NCBI RefSeq assembly: GCF_038502225.1
Contig: NC_091325.1
Coordinates: 30,318,381 to 30,382,380 of the forward strand
Length of the DNA: 64,000 nucleotides
From: Cherax quadricarinatus
Lineage: Eukaryota > Arthropoda > Malacostraca > Decapoda > Parastacidae
Direction of reading: 5' to 3'
How positions within the stretch are numbered: the first letter of the stretch is position 1; each line of letters begins with the position of its first letter. The notes below the pieces were generated by a model. The model searched no databases. It was not told the DNA's origin and worked only from the letters and a program-made list of their open reading frames with translations. Shown here piece after piece: positions 36,723 to 47,525 of this stretch. The position numbers and the translations under genes are program-made.

Positions 36723-36727
<5 letters not shown>
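36297..36727 (-). mobile_element. MITE copy in inverted orientation, split by an insertion
   Basis: 36297-36454 and 36688-36727 are minus-strand MITE sequence (TTCTGAACCTAATGAAAAAA, ATCTTTAAACGTA, AAATTTTAGAAAG). They are interrupted by the repeat at 36455-36687. A (TA)n tract follows. Confidence 0.7.
36455..36687 (-). mobile_element. Repeat with hammerhead-like core, inserted in a MITE
   Basis: It matches 40070-40290 in opposite orientation. On the minus strand it contains CTGATGA, GCCAC-TGT-GTGGC and GAAAC, resembling the core of hammerhead ribozymes that are known in Penelope-like retroelements. No coding capacity is present. Confidence 0.6.
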
Positions 36728-36755
<28 letters not shown>

Positions 36756-36758
<3 letters not shown>

Positions 36759-37141
36759 GTGCAGAATATGTAAAACTGGTCAATTAGCAAGAACTCATTT
36801 AAAATTAAGTCCTTTCTGAAATTTTGTCTTTTACGTTTAAAGATATATTTTTTTTCATTAATGTTAATGTTAAATTTTTTAATTTTGCACCAGAAGAATC
36901 TTAGAAAACTTACCTAACCTTTTTATAACAAGAGTAATTTATTTTAGCCTAACCCAACTAAATATATTTTAGATTTGTTTACAATAATTTAATACTAAAC
37001 AAACACAGTGAAATATATTTTTTTCGTTAGATTCAGAATGATTTTGGCGAAATTATTGCATACACAAATTTTTGCTTGTCCTATATGGCAAGATGAGCGT
37101 TGCTATTTAAGCCAAGATGGCAAGTTCTGCCTATTCGGCAC

Positions 37142-37144
<3 letters not shown>
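36756..37144 (+). mobile_element. MITE copy flanked by (TA)n on both sides
   Basis: 389 bp, homologous throughout to 15462-15849. The left end is GTCGTGCAGAATA (one mismatch) and the right end TATTCGGCACGAC. TA tracts lie at 36727-36755 and 37145-37209. Confidence 0.85.

Positions 37145-37209
<65 letters not shown>
37145..37209. repeat. (TA)n microsatellite
   Basis: About 65 bp of TA at the right edge of the MITE. The following 120 bp (37210-37330) are unrecognised. Confidence 0.97.
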
Positions 37210-37212
<3 letters not shown>

Positions 37213-37329
37213 GTGAGGTACAACCTCTAGAACTGTCCTAGGGACCCTCATCCTCAGAGAAAACAATAAACTTGCTTCAGGGAAAACTCAAGGTTCTCCC
37301 TGAAGCTGTTTGAGAATTTTCTCCTACCA

Positions 37330-37852
<523 letters not shown>

Positions 37853-37943
37853 ATAACAACATAAAAAGTAGCTACAACATAGTTTTAGTAGAATATTATT
37901 TTAAACTAAATTTTATGCAAATTAATAGTATTATGTAAATAAT

Positions 37944-38088
37944 TATGTAGACCGAACATGTGTAAGACATTATGTAGACCGAACCTGTGTAAGACATTAT
38001 ATAGACCGAACCTGTGTAAGACATTATGTAGACCGAACCTGTGTAAGACATTATGTAGACCGAACCTGTGTAAGACATTATGTCGACC
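37944..38088. repeat. 27-bp minisatellite, about 5 copies
   Basis: The unit is AGACCGAACCTGTGTAAGAC followed by ATTATGT. Because 27 is a multiple of 3 it gives a 9-residue periodic ORF (YTGSVYIMS) on the minus strand, which is a by-product. Confidence 0.95.
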
Positions 38089-38089
38089 T

Positions 38090-39732
38090 CGTCCATCAAA
38101 ATTATGTTTCACATCAGTAGATATGACTGATGTGTGATTATGGACCTGTTATGAGTCGTAATACTTCCCTTGCTATATATTTGCTCACCTCTTTAAATAA
38201 TTTTTATATTACTATAATATTGGTTATAATATCAGTAATTAATTTCTGAATGGATTCATATATCTATTTGTAAACCCGTCACCTTCGTCATTACAAACTG
38301 TGGTAATTCATTCATGAAAATAGCCTTTACACCTTTGTTTACTACTTATGAGATGCTTGATAGTATTTCTGCCCAGGAGATAGTGCCCACGAACTTTTTT
38401 CCGCAACTGTACCATTTGATACTTTAAAGTTATTAATATATCCAAAATTTATAGAGTAATATATGTGGGTAAGTGTATGTGTGTGTTCGGTATTTGCTCG
38501 GTTAGACTTGACTTAGAATGTGACTGACCAAAACAAGCCCCTAGATAAGCTAACTTCTGACTCATAGAGGCAGAAGGACGACCAGTTCACCAAACAGCAA
38601 TAATGCTTGATGCTACTGTGAGCAGCACAGTGTCAGGCAAGGAACAAGGAGATAAAAGAATATAACCGTAAGTGGGGACCATCAGCACGTTTACTACATA
38701 AGTCAAAAAATTCCCTTAATATTGAAACTGAGTTCTGCCATTCCAATCTCCGACTACAACAGTGCATTGATGCTATAATAAAGCAGATCAACAATTGAAC
38801 TCAGGACCAGAGATATAGAGTATCTCTCGTCACAACCTCTGAGAGCATTGTGGCATGCAAAGAGTATGTAACCTTCATTCGGCGTATGTACACACCCTCA
38901 TTGAAAGGCTATCTCCTTCAACCAGTGAACCAGTACTAAGGGTCGAACGGTGGGGCCCCATCCTTCGATCAGTACCCAGGTTCAGCCATTGAGAAGATGG
39001 TTCTGGCAATTGCAGAGGTGTTGTGGGCACCACCTGCCTGTCTGCCCTTGTCAATTCCATTCTAGAGCTGGTTGAAGCACGGTCTGCTCTCTAGTGGCAT
39101 CTATTCTGCCTTGCTTACCATGGCGTGCATTATTACCTATTATTGTACATAGTATATATAGTGTACATACCTCTGTTGTTACTTGGTGGAAGGATAATGT
39201 AAGTCAAAAGTTTTTCTGCTGTGGTTATTTTGCTCCATTTACACCCAGGATAGCAGGCCTTTGAATTCCTGGGTTGTAATAAGCATCAAATATCACTGAC
39301 CTTAAATAATGCTATGTGAACAGAGTTGCTCAAGGTTACAAGATGTATTTTCGGCTCTCCAATGGAGATGTACACTACCATAAACAATCTAAATAACCCG
39401 AGCTGAGGTGAAGAGCGTTCTCCCCAACAGAGCAGAGAGAGGTGTTTCTTCGACAAGAAGCTGTGAGAGAGAGGGCGAAGAAGGCTCTGCAGTTCCAACG
39501 TCAGGTGGCTCCTCCCTGCTTAACACTCGCACCGACAATGAAACAAGCTGGAAGGTAGTTTGCAGTGGTGGCAGCCAATCAAAACTCTCTTTCGACGAGC
39601 ACATTGAGAGATGTAGTACTTACATCCTACCTACTCACATATGCTAAATTATGTAAGAAAAACATTATAAACCAGTATATTTTCGTTTAAGCTTTTAACG
39701 ATACCATGAATAATATTATGTTAGGTAAAAGA
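38090..39732. other. About 1.6 kb of unrecognised, apparently single-copy sequence
   Basis: No domain is recognisable. The longest plus-strand ORF, 39408-39647 (79 codons, hydrophilic), has no known motif. Parts look like a promoter/LTR-type AT stretch (TAGTATATATAGTGTACATA near 39151), but no pair of direct repeats supports an LTR element. Confidence 0.45.
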
Positions 39733-40530
39733 AATCTTTCTTTCAACACACCGGCCATATCCCACCAAGGCCCAAAAAGAAAAACGAAAGTTTCTCTTTT
39801 AAATTTAGTAATTTATACAGGAGAAGGGGTTACTAACCCCTTGCTCCCGGCATTTTAGTCGCCTCTTACAACACGCATGGCTTACAGAGGAAGAATTCTG
39901 GTCCACTTCCCCATGGAGATAAGAGGAAATAAACAAGAACAAGAACTAGAAAGAAAATAGAAGAATACCCAGAGGATCTTAATACTTGGGAATTCTTCGC
40001 TTGCCTAATTCTTGGGCACGACCTACTTCAACACTGAACAAATGTTACACGACCTATGACTTCTGCACCTCTCCTGCCAACGGTTTATAAGCTCCTTCTC
40101 AGCACGTATGCCGTATTGTATTCAAGATTGATGGACTGACCACATCGACTCAAGGTTGAGGGACTGATTACCTCATTCTCCTCCTGTTCTTCAAGATTCT
40201 CCTTTGTATGGACTGATGAAGCCACTGTGTGGCGAAACGTTTCCTCAATAAAGATACTCAAGAGTTGCACATGTGTCTAATTTATCAACATGTCGGTTCT
40301 CTGAACCATTCATCTACAATATACGCTTGTACATGTGTGTAGTGTGACCTAAGTGTAAGTAGAAGTAGCAAGACATACCTGAAATCTTGCATGTTTATGA
40401 GACAGACAAAAGACACCAGCAATCCTACCATCATGTAAAACAATTACAGGTTTTCGTTGTACACTCACTTGGCAGGACGGTAGTACCTCCCTGGGTGGTT
40501 GCTGTTTACCAACCTACTACCTAGGAATAT
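39733..40530 (-). mobile_element. Second non-autonomous LINE derivative, carrying an insertion
   Basis: It has the same 3'-end/5'-UTR fusion as 9453-9925 (CGGCCATATCCCACCAAGGC at about 39753, then GAGAAGGGGTTACTAACCCC) and ends CCAACCTACTACCTAG at about 40524. It lacks about 10 bp of the 3'-end block. It is split by the hammerhead-like repeat at about 39975-40320. Confidence 0.8.
39975..40320 (+). mobile_element. Repeat with hammerhead-like core, inserted in the LINE derivative
   Basis: A plus-strand copy longer than 36455-36687. It contains GGACTGATGAAGCCACTGTG at about 40210, GGCGAAACGTTTCC and CAATAAAGATACTCAAGAG. It ends ATCAACATGTCGGTTCTCTG, then AACCATTCATCTACAA. Non-coding. Confidence 0.65.
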
Positions 40531-40640
40531 TGTATTTGTTTTAATAAAAATAAAAAAAAAATCTGACCTTCATAGTCACACCAGCCTCACTCAACAAATG
40601 AATTCTTAACACTGTCATTAAGAATCGAATGATTAACTCA

Positions 40641-40927
40641 TTAGGCTTGGATACCTCTCTTGCTAGGAGGCACAAGGTGTTCAGGAAGATCGTTGGGTAA
40701 ATCATTGCCATCCAACTTAATATTGATGAGATGCATGGCTAGTGCAAATTCATCTGCATCCAACATGCCATCTTTATCAATATCAGACATTTTCCATACC
40801 TTACACAGTACAGAATTGGGCAACTTAGACTTCAGCATCTCGTGTTTAGCCGCTGAACCAGTTATCTTGCCATCAACAGGGTTGAGGTTGTCGAAGAGTT
40901 GATCATACTTATAACGATCTTTGGCCA
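40641..40927 (-). CDS. EHD1: EH domain-containing protein (EHD/Past1 family), last coding exon
   Basis: This exon encodes the C-terminal EH domain of an EHD ATPase, a membrane-remodelling protein of the endocytic recycling pathway; the EH domain binds Asn-Pro-Phe peptides. The exon reads VAKDRYKYDQLFDNLNPVDG, KITGSAAKHEML, LPNSVLCKVWKMSDIDKDG, an EF-hand loop DIDKDGMLDADE with calcium-liganding positions intact, and HLINIKLDGNDLPNDLPEHL, then VPPSKRGIQA and TAA at 40641-40643. The layout matches the end of animal EHD proteins. The minus strand reads TTGTTATTGATAG immediately before TGGCC, a plausible splice acceptor with AG at 40929-40928, so the exon starts at 40927 in the middle of a codon. 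The ATPase exons would lie to the right and are not seen here. The exact paralogue is not determined, so the symbol names the family. Confidence 0.88.
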
Positions 40928-40945
40928 CTATCAATAACAACAATA
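40928..40945 (-). promoter_or_regulatory. Probable 3' splice acceptor of the EHD exon
   Basis: On the minus strand, a T-rich tract (TTTGTTGTTATTGTTGTTAT) ends TTGATAG at 40928. This matches an intron 3' end, and the EHD reading frame is open from the next base. Confidence 0.65.
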
Positions 40946-40954
40946 ACAACAAAC

Positions 40955-41184
40955 ATGGCTGCCACCACCCCATCCTCCCTTCTCTTCCCCGGATTCAACC
41001 TACCAAGTTGTCTCTCAGGTATGGCCAACGATCCAGATACCCTAAAGTCATGCATCTCCAACTTAGTTATTGAAAACATGAATCTTCGAGAGACGCTAAC
41101 AAAACAAGACACCAGGATGACACAACTCGAGAACAAAATCCTCAGTCTTGAACAAAACTTATCAACACCAGGAATGAGGAAATG
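40955..41184 (+). other. Unrecognised ORF start with coiled coil, truncated by a LINE
   Basis: An ATG in good context (AACATGGCTG) opens a frame reading MAATTPSSLLFPGFNL, then LKSCISNLVIENMNLRETL and MTQLENKILSLEQNLS, a likely coiled coil. It runs into the LINE 5' UTR near 41185. It lies antisense to the EHD intron end, only 28 bp from the exon. It could be the N-terminus of a LINE ORF1 or unrelated; I do not recognise it. Confidence 0.35.
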
Positions 41185-41336
41185 GTATGGTGATACCGAC
41201 AAACGGTGTTCGCATCGCTATTGGGCTGTGCGGACGTGCTGCGCAGTAGCTCCTGATTGAGTTGGCATTTGCGCAGTGTTGACGTGTACTTGGCTCTGTG
41301 AAGACCTGTTTGCGTGCTCTCTTGAATTGAAGCAAG

Positions 41337-42173
41337 ATGCCCTCCATCGAGCAACTTTACCAACAGCTTAAGGAAGAATTGAGGTTGGCGAATTTGGAAA
41401 TTCGGCGATTAACCGAGGAAAACAAGAAGATTCGTAGTAGTCCTCCTGTTTTGAGTCCTCAAGTCAAGAAGGGAAACTGGTCAGTGGCTGGACAGCAGGG
41501 AAAGAAGTTGACGATCAAGAAGACGAATGGAAAGGTAGAAACGATGAAGAAGAAAGAGACTGCCGTGGAAACTGTTGTGGAAACATCCAATACATTCTCA
41601 GTGCTACCCGACGAATGTGAGTTGACTACTGGGAACGACACGACGAAAGACATTAAGGAAGGTAAGAATATTGTTGTTGTTGGGGATAGCCAAGTTAGGT
41701 ATATGGATAGGGCGTTCTGCTTGAAGGACAGGAGTAGGAGACAGAGAGTTTGCTTTCCTGGGGCTGGGATGGAGGATATTGTTAGCCGTCTGGATGACAT
41801 CATGAGAGGTAATGGGAGCAATCCTATTATCTGTCTCAGTGCTGGAGGCAACGATGTTGGCAGATGTAGGAGTGAGGACCTGATTAGCAGGTATAGGTCA
41901 GCAATAGAAATAATAAGAAGTAAGGGTGGGAACCCTCTCATATGTGGTATTTTGCCAAGGAGGGGAGTTGGAAGTGAATGGTTGTCCAGGGCAATTGGTG
42001 TCAATTGCTGGCTGGACAAATACTGTAAGGAAAATGCGGTAACATTCATTGACAACTGGGACCTCTTCTATGGCAGAAATGACATGTATGCTAGGGATGG
42101 GGTTCACTTATCTAGGTGTGGGGTGGGAGCACTGGCAACTGCAGTGGAGGGAGCAGTTAGGACTTTAAACTAG
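41337..42173 (+). CDS. LINE ORF1: coiled coil plus SGNH hydrolase (esterase-like), intact
   Basis: 278 codons, ATG to TAG, uninterrupted. Residues 1-35 form a charged coiled coil (LKEELRLANLEIRRLTEENK). A basic linker follows (GKKLTIKKTNGKVETMKKK). The SGNH domain covers about 110-278: VVVGDSQVRYMD (block I with nucleophile Ser), FPGAGMEDIV (Gly block), CLSAGGNDVG (Gly-x-Asn-Asp block with Asn), GILPRRG, and YARDGVHLSRCG (catalytic Asp and His). All four signature residues are present. Known esterase-type ORF1 proteins are thought to act on lipids or assist RNA binding; the role is not settled. ORF2 starts 14 bp after the stop in another frame, which suggests reinitiation or separate translation. 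It is one of the best preserved ORFs in the window. Confidence 0.87.
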   Translation: MPSIEQLYQQLKEELRLANLEIRRLTEENKKIRSSPPVLSPQVKKGNWSVAGQQGKKLTIKKTNGKVETMKKKETAVETVVETSNTFSVLPDECELTTGNDTTKDIKEGKNIVVVGDSQVRYMDRAFCLKDRSRRQRVCFPGAGMEDIVSRLDDIMRGNGSNPIICLSAGGNDVGRCRSEDLISRYRSAIEIIRSKGGNPLICGILPRRGVGSEWLSRAIGVNCWLDKYCKENAVTFIDNWDLFYGRNDMYARDGVHLSRCGVGALATAVEGAVRTLN

Positions 42174-42187
42174 GAATAGTTAGTGGT

Positions 42188-44169
42188 ATGGGTTTTGGCA
42201 GGAAAACAGTGAAGTCCCAGTGTAGTAATATTACGAGTTCTAGGGGAACTAGTAATAATAAGAACGAGATAGATATTGAAAAGCCAGGGACCTTGGGTAA
42301 TAAGGACAGTAATAGGTTTAGTAGAAAAATAGAAATGAGCAGGAAGGGTAAAGAGAAAGGAGAGTCTTTCAATGTTTATTATGCTAATTGCCGTAGTGCT
42401 AGGAATAAGATGGACGAGTTGAGATTAGTTGCTAGTGTAGGTAACATTGATGTATTTGCCTTAACTGAGACGTGGTTTAATTCAAAAAGTCGGGACAAGC
42501 CTGCGGAATGTCATATTCAGGGTTTTAAATTGTTCCAAGAAGATAGAAGTATTGGGAGGGGGGGTGGGGTGGCATTGTATGTCCGAGATCGCTTGAACTG
42601 TTGCATAAAAACGGGTATTAAGTCTGAAGTAACACATACAGAGTCTGTTTGGATAGAATTTTCAGAGGGGCATGAAAAACTGATTTTAGGAGTGATATAC
42701 CGTCCCCCTAACTTAGATAGGGACCAAGGGAAACTACTATGGGAGGAAATTGTTAAGGCCACAAGGCACGATAATGTAGTAATTCTAGGAGACTTTAACT
42801 TTAGTCATGTTGATTGGAATTTCTTGACTGGGAATTTAGAATCGTACGACTTCTTAGAAGTATTTCAGGATTGTTTTTTGAAGCAGTTTGTGACAGAACC
42901 TACAAGGGGAAATAACCTGCTTGACTTAGTTATGGCAAACAATGAATCCCTTGTTAATAATTTAGAAATTTCAGAGGAACTGGGTGCTAGCGACCACAAA
43001 TCAATTACATTTAGCATTGAATGGAAGTACGATAGTAGCGATAACTCAGTAACAGTCCCAGATTTTCGCTTAGCAGATTACGATGGGCTTAGAGAACACT
43101 TATCATCTGTTGACTGGGGTAACGAAGAGAGCTATCAATATGACAGTTTTCTGAACACTATACATGCTGCTCAAAGAGCGTTTATCCCATATAAAGAAAT
43201 TAGATCAAATAGAAATGACCCAAAATGGATGAATAATAGGCTCAAATATCTACTAGGGCATAAGAAAGGAATTTATAGGCGTATCAAAAGAGGTGAGGGT
43301 CATCTTATGAATCAGTATATTGACATTAAGAGGGACATTAAAAAGGGGATAAGAAAAGCTAAAAGGGACTATGAAATTAAAGTTGCTAGGGATTCTAAAA
43401 CTAACCCAAAAAGTTTTTTCCAGGTCTATAGAACAAAAGTTAGAGATAAGATAGGTCCCCTTAAAAATAACTATGGGCACCTTAATGACAATGAGAATGA
43501 AATGTGCTTGATTTTAAATAATTATTTTCTTTCAGTTTTTACACAGGAAGACACTAACAATATTCCAGTAATTAATTTTTACAGTGGGCTAGAAGAAGAT
43601 AAATTATGTAACATCACAGTCACTAGTGAAATGGTTGTGAAGCAGATAGACAGACTGAAGCAAAATAAGTCACCGGGTCCTGATGAGGTTTTTTCAAGGG
43701 TTCTAAAAGAATGCAAAATGGAAGTCTGTGAACCATTAACTAATATTTTTAATTTATCTCTTCAAACAGGTGTAGTGTCTGATATGTGGAAGATGGCTAA
43801 TGTAACTCCTATTTTTAAAACAGGGGACAAGTCGTTACCGTCAAATTACCGCCCAATAAGCCTGACCTCAATTGTAGGCAAATTACTAGAGTCAATTATA
43901 GCTGAGATTATAAGAAGCCATCTCGATAAGCATAGCTTGATTAATGATACTCATCATTGATCCACAAGAGGCCGGTCTTGTCTAACTAATTTATTAACTT
44001 TCTTCAGTAAAGCTTTTGAGGCTGTTGACCACAATAAAGAATTTGATATTATTTACTTAGATTTTAGTAAGGCTTTTGATAGAGTTCCGCACCATAGACT
44101 GTTAAAGAAAGTGGCAGCTCATGGCATTGGGGGAAAAGTGCTCTCGTGGATCGAGTCATGGCTCACTGA
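42188..44169 (+). pseudogene. LINE ORF2 (endonuclease-RT) with one TGA, truncated by the gap
   Basis: The endonuclease (about residues 60-290) shows VYYANCRSARNKMDELR, DVFALTETWF, GGGVALYVRDRL, GVIYRPPN, VILGDFNFSHVDW and GASDHKSITF. The linker is basic. The RT starts KSPGPDEVFSRVLKEC, VTPIFKTGDKSLPSNYRPIS. TGA at 43958-43960 replaces the Gly codon expected in the QHGF-type block. The frame then continues with no shift to GRSCLTNLL, IIYLDFSKAFDRVPHHR (motif A) and GIGGKVLSWIESWLT at the gap edge. Motifs B and C are not visible. Apart from the stop, the frame is clean, indicating a young insertion. Confidence 0.87.
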
Positions 44170-44269
44170 NNNNNNNNNNNNNNNNNNNNNNNNNNNNNNN
44201 NNNNNNNNNNNNNNNNNNNNNNNNNNNNNNNNNNNNNNNNNNNNNNNNNNNNNNNNNNNNNNNNNNNNN
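44170..44269. other. Assembly gap, 100 N
   Basis: Exactly 100 N. A round 100 usually marks an unknown gap length, so the distance between the LINE and the satellite is not reliable. Confidence 0.99.
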
Positions 44270-44704
44270 ACTGTCAGAACACACAGCCTAGCCGTCTGTT
44301 CTGACTAGTTCATATTTCGCGGCATTTAAGTGCTGCCCTCTGTAGGCTCACCCAGGTCAGTGGGAGGCTGAGCCCATTCGGTCTCACTCCCAGGCCGACC
44401 GACCTGATAGGCACAAGTGCTCCCCCTCCATGGACTGGCTTGCGGTCACTTCCTCACACTGCCCATTGTGTACTCACTCCTATCCAATTAAAGCCAAACT
44501 AGCCCACGGCCGTATCATTGCTACCTACGCTACCTTCATCGGCACTAAACCGCTGTTCAGCAGCAAGAACAGTAATAACATATACTGGGCAAGTCCATAT
44601 CAAATCTAAACACACAAATAAAAATATTTGTCCAACCCCTTCTCAGTGCCACCAAAGCAATAAGCTTTGATAACTCCCTCAACTGATGTGCATGTCACGC
44701 TTAA
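44270..44704. other. Unrecognised sequence between gap and satellite
   Basis: About 430 bp, GC-richer than most of the window (CCCAGGCCGACCGACCTGAT). There is no ORF of note. It does not continue the LINE interrupted at the gap. Confidence 0.5.
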
Positions 44705-47525
44705 ATCATAGGCCAAGCTCACTCGTGGGTGGTGCAGCAGACACATATACACCACCACCTGGGCCAAACTCACTCGTGGGTGGTGTAGCAGCCACATATA
44801 CACCACCACCTGGACCAAACTCACTCGTGGGTGGTGCAGTAGACACATATACACCACCACCTGGACCAAACTCACTCGTGGGTGGTGCAGTAGACACACA
44901 TATACTCCACCACCTGGACCAGACTCACTTGTGGGTGGTGCAGCAGCCACATATACACCACCACCTGGACCAAACTCACTCGTGGGTGGTGCAGCAGCCA
45001 CATACACACCACCACCAGGGCCAAACTCACTCGTGGGTGGTGCAGCAGACACATGTACACCACCACCTGGGCCAAACTCACTCGTGGGTGGTGCAGCAGA
45101 CACATGTACACTACCACCTGGACCAAACTCACTCGTGGGTCGTGTAGCAGCGACATATACACCAACACCTGGACCAAGCTCACTCGTGGGTGGTGCAGCA
45201 GACACATATACACCACCACGTGGGTCAAACTCTCTCGTGGGTGGTGTAGCAGCCACATATACACCACCACCTGGACCAGACTCACTCGTGGGTGGTGCAG
45301 TAGACACATGTACACTACCACCTGGACCAAACTCACTCGTGGGTGGTGCAGTAGACACATGTACACCACCACCTGAACCAAACTCACTCGTGGGTGGTGC
45401 AGCTGACACATATACACCACCACCTGGACCAAACTCACTCGTGGGTGGTGCAGCAGCCACATACACACCACCACCAGGGCCAAACTCACTCGTGGGTGGT
45501 GCAGCAGACACATGTACACCACCACCTGGGCCAAACTCACTCGTGGGTGGTGCAATAGACACATGTACACCACCACCTGGACCAACTCACTCGTGGGTGG
45601 TGCAGTAGACACATGTACACCACCACCTGGGCCAAACTCACTCGTGGGTGGTGCAGCAGACACATGTACACTACCACCTGGACCAAACTCACTCGTGGGT
45701 CGTGTAGCAGCGACATATACACCAACACCTGGGCCAAGCTCACTCGTGGGTGGTGCAGCAGACACATATACACCACCACCTGGGTCAAACTCTCTCGTGG
45801 GTGGTGTAGCAGCCACATATACACCACCACCTGGACCAGACTCACTCGTGGGTGGTGCAGTAGACACATGTACACCACCACCTGGACCAAACTCACTCGT
45901 GGGTGGTGCAGTAGACACATGTACACCACCACCTGGACCAAACTCACTCGTGGGTGGTGCAACTGACACATATACACCACCACCTGGACCAAACTCACTC
46001 GTGGGTGGTGCAGCAGCCACATACACACCACCACCAGGGCCAAACTCACTCGTGGGTGGTGCAGCAGACACATGTACACCACCACCTGGGCCAAACTCAC
46101 TCGTGGGTGGTGCAATAGACACATGTGCACCACCACCTGGACCAACTCACTCGTGGGTGGTGCAGTAGACACATGTACACCACCACCTGGGCCAAACTCA
46201 CTCGTGGGTGGTGCAGCAGACACATATACACCACCACCTGGACCAAACTCACTCGTGGGTGGTGCGGCAGCCATATATACATCACCACCTGGACCTCACT
46301 CGTGGGTGGTGCAGCAGACACATATACACCACCACCAGGACCAAACTCACTCGTGGGTGGTGCAGCAGCCACATATACACCACCACCAGGGCCAAACTCA
46401 CTCGTGGGTGGCGCAGCAGACACATATACACCACCACCTGGACCAAACTCACTCGTGGGTGGTACAGCAGACACATATACACCACCACCTGGACCAAAGT
46501 CACTCGTGGGCGGTGCAGCAGACACATATACACCACCACCTGGGCCAAGCTCACTCGTTGGTGGTGCAGCAGACACATATACCCCACCACCTGGGCCAAA
46601 CTCACTCGTGGGTGGTGTAGCAGCCACATATACACCACCAGGAGGCCTGGTCACAGACCGGGCCGCTGGGGCGTTGACCCCCGAAACTCTCTCCAGGTAA
46701 ACTCCGGGTAAACACCACCACCTGGGCCAAACTCACTTGTGGGTGGTGCAGTAGACACATGTACACCACCACCTGGACCAAACTCACTCGTGGGTGGTGC
46801 AGCAGCCACATATACACCACCACCAGGGCCAAACTCACTCGTGGGTGGTGCAGCAGACACATATACACCACCACCTGGGCCAAACTCACTCGTGGGTGGT
46901 GTAGCAACCACATATACACCACCACCTGGACCAAACTCACTCGTGGGTGGTGCAGTAGACACATGTACACCACCACCTGGACCAAACTCACTCGTGGGTG
47001 GTGCAGCAGCCACATATACACCACCACCTGGACCAAACTCACTCGTGGGTGGTGCAGCAGCCACATATACACCACCACCAGGGCCAAACTCACTCGTGGG
47101 TGGTGCAGCAGACACATATACACCTCCACCTGGACCAAACTCACTCGTGGGTGGTGCAGCAGCCACATATACACCACCACCAGGGCCAAACTCACTCGTG
47201 GGTGGTGCAGCAGACACATATACACCACCACCTGGACCAAACTCACTCGTGGGTGGTGCAGCAGACACATATACACCACCACCTGGGCCAAACTCACTCA
47301 TGGGTGGTGCAGCAGACACATATACACCACCACCTGGGCCAAACTCACTCGTGGTTGGTGCAGTAGACACATGTACACCACCACCTGGATCAAACTCACT
47401 CGTGGGTGGTGCAGCAGACACATATACGCCACCATCTGGGCCAAACTCACTCGTGGGTGGTGCAGCAGACACATATACACCACCACTTGGACCAAACTCA
47501 CTCGTGGGTGGTGCAGCAGACATAG
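44705..47525. repeat. 51-bp satellite array, about 54 copies
   Basis: The monomer contains ACTCACTCGTGGGTGGTGCA, then GCAGACACATATACACCACC and ACCTGGACCAA. 51 bp is 17 codons and the monomer lacks stops in several frames, so it yields 17-residue periodic ORFs on both strands (PPTSEFGPGGGVYVSAA on the minus). Single-base deletions near 45583 and 46143 switch frames without closing them. It is interrupted by a 71-bp insertion at 46641-46711. Confidence 0.98.
46641..46711 (+). mobile_element. 71-bp LINE/SINE tail inserted in the satellite
   Basis: It begins GGAGGCCTGGTCACAGACCG and ends AACTCCGGGTAA, the tail shared by the SINE at 35886 and the LINE at 34157. ACACCACCA is duplicated on both sides (46632-46640 and 46712-46720), as expected of a severely 5'-truncated retrotransposition. 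The satellite itself contains ACACCACCA, which slightly weakens the duplication call. Confidence 0.82.

Larger units (their letters stand above)
41185..44169 (+). mobile_element. CR1-like LINE with SGNH-esterase ORF1, cut by the assembly gap
   Basis: The 5' UTR (about 41185-41336) is followed by ORF1 (41337-42173) and ORF2 (42188 to the gap). ORF1 with an SGNH hydrolase fold is known from CR1-group LINEs. The 3' half is hidden by or lost at the N gap. The 3'-end-like fragment at 47715-47790 may belong to the same family. Confidence 0.85.
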
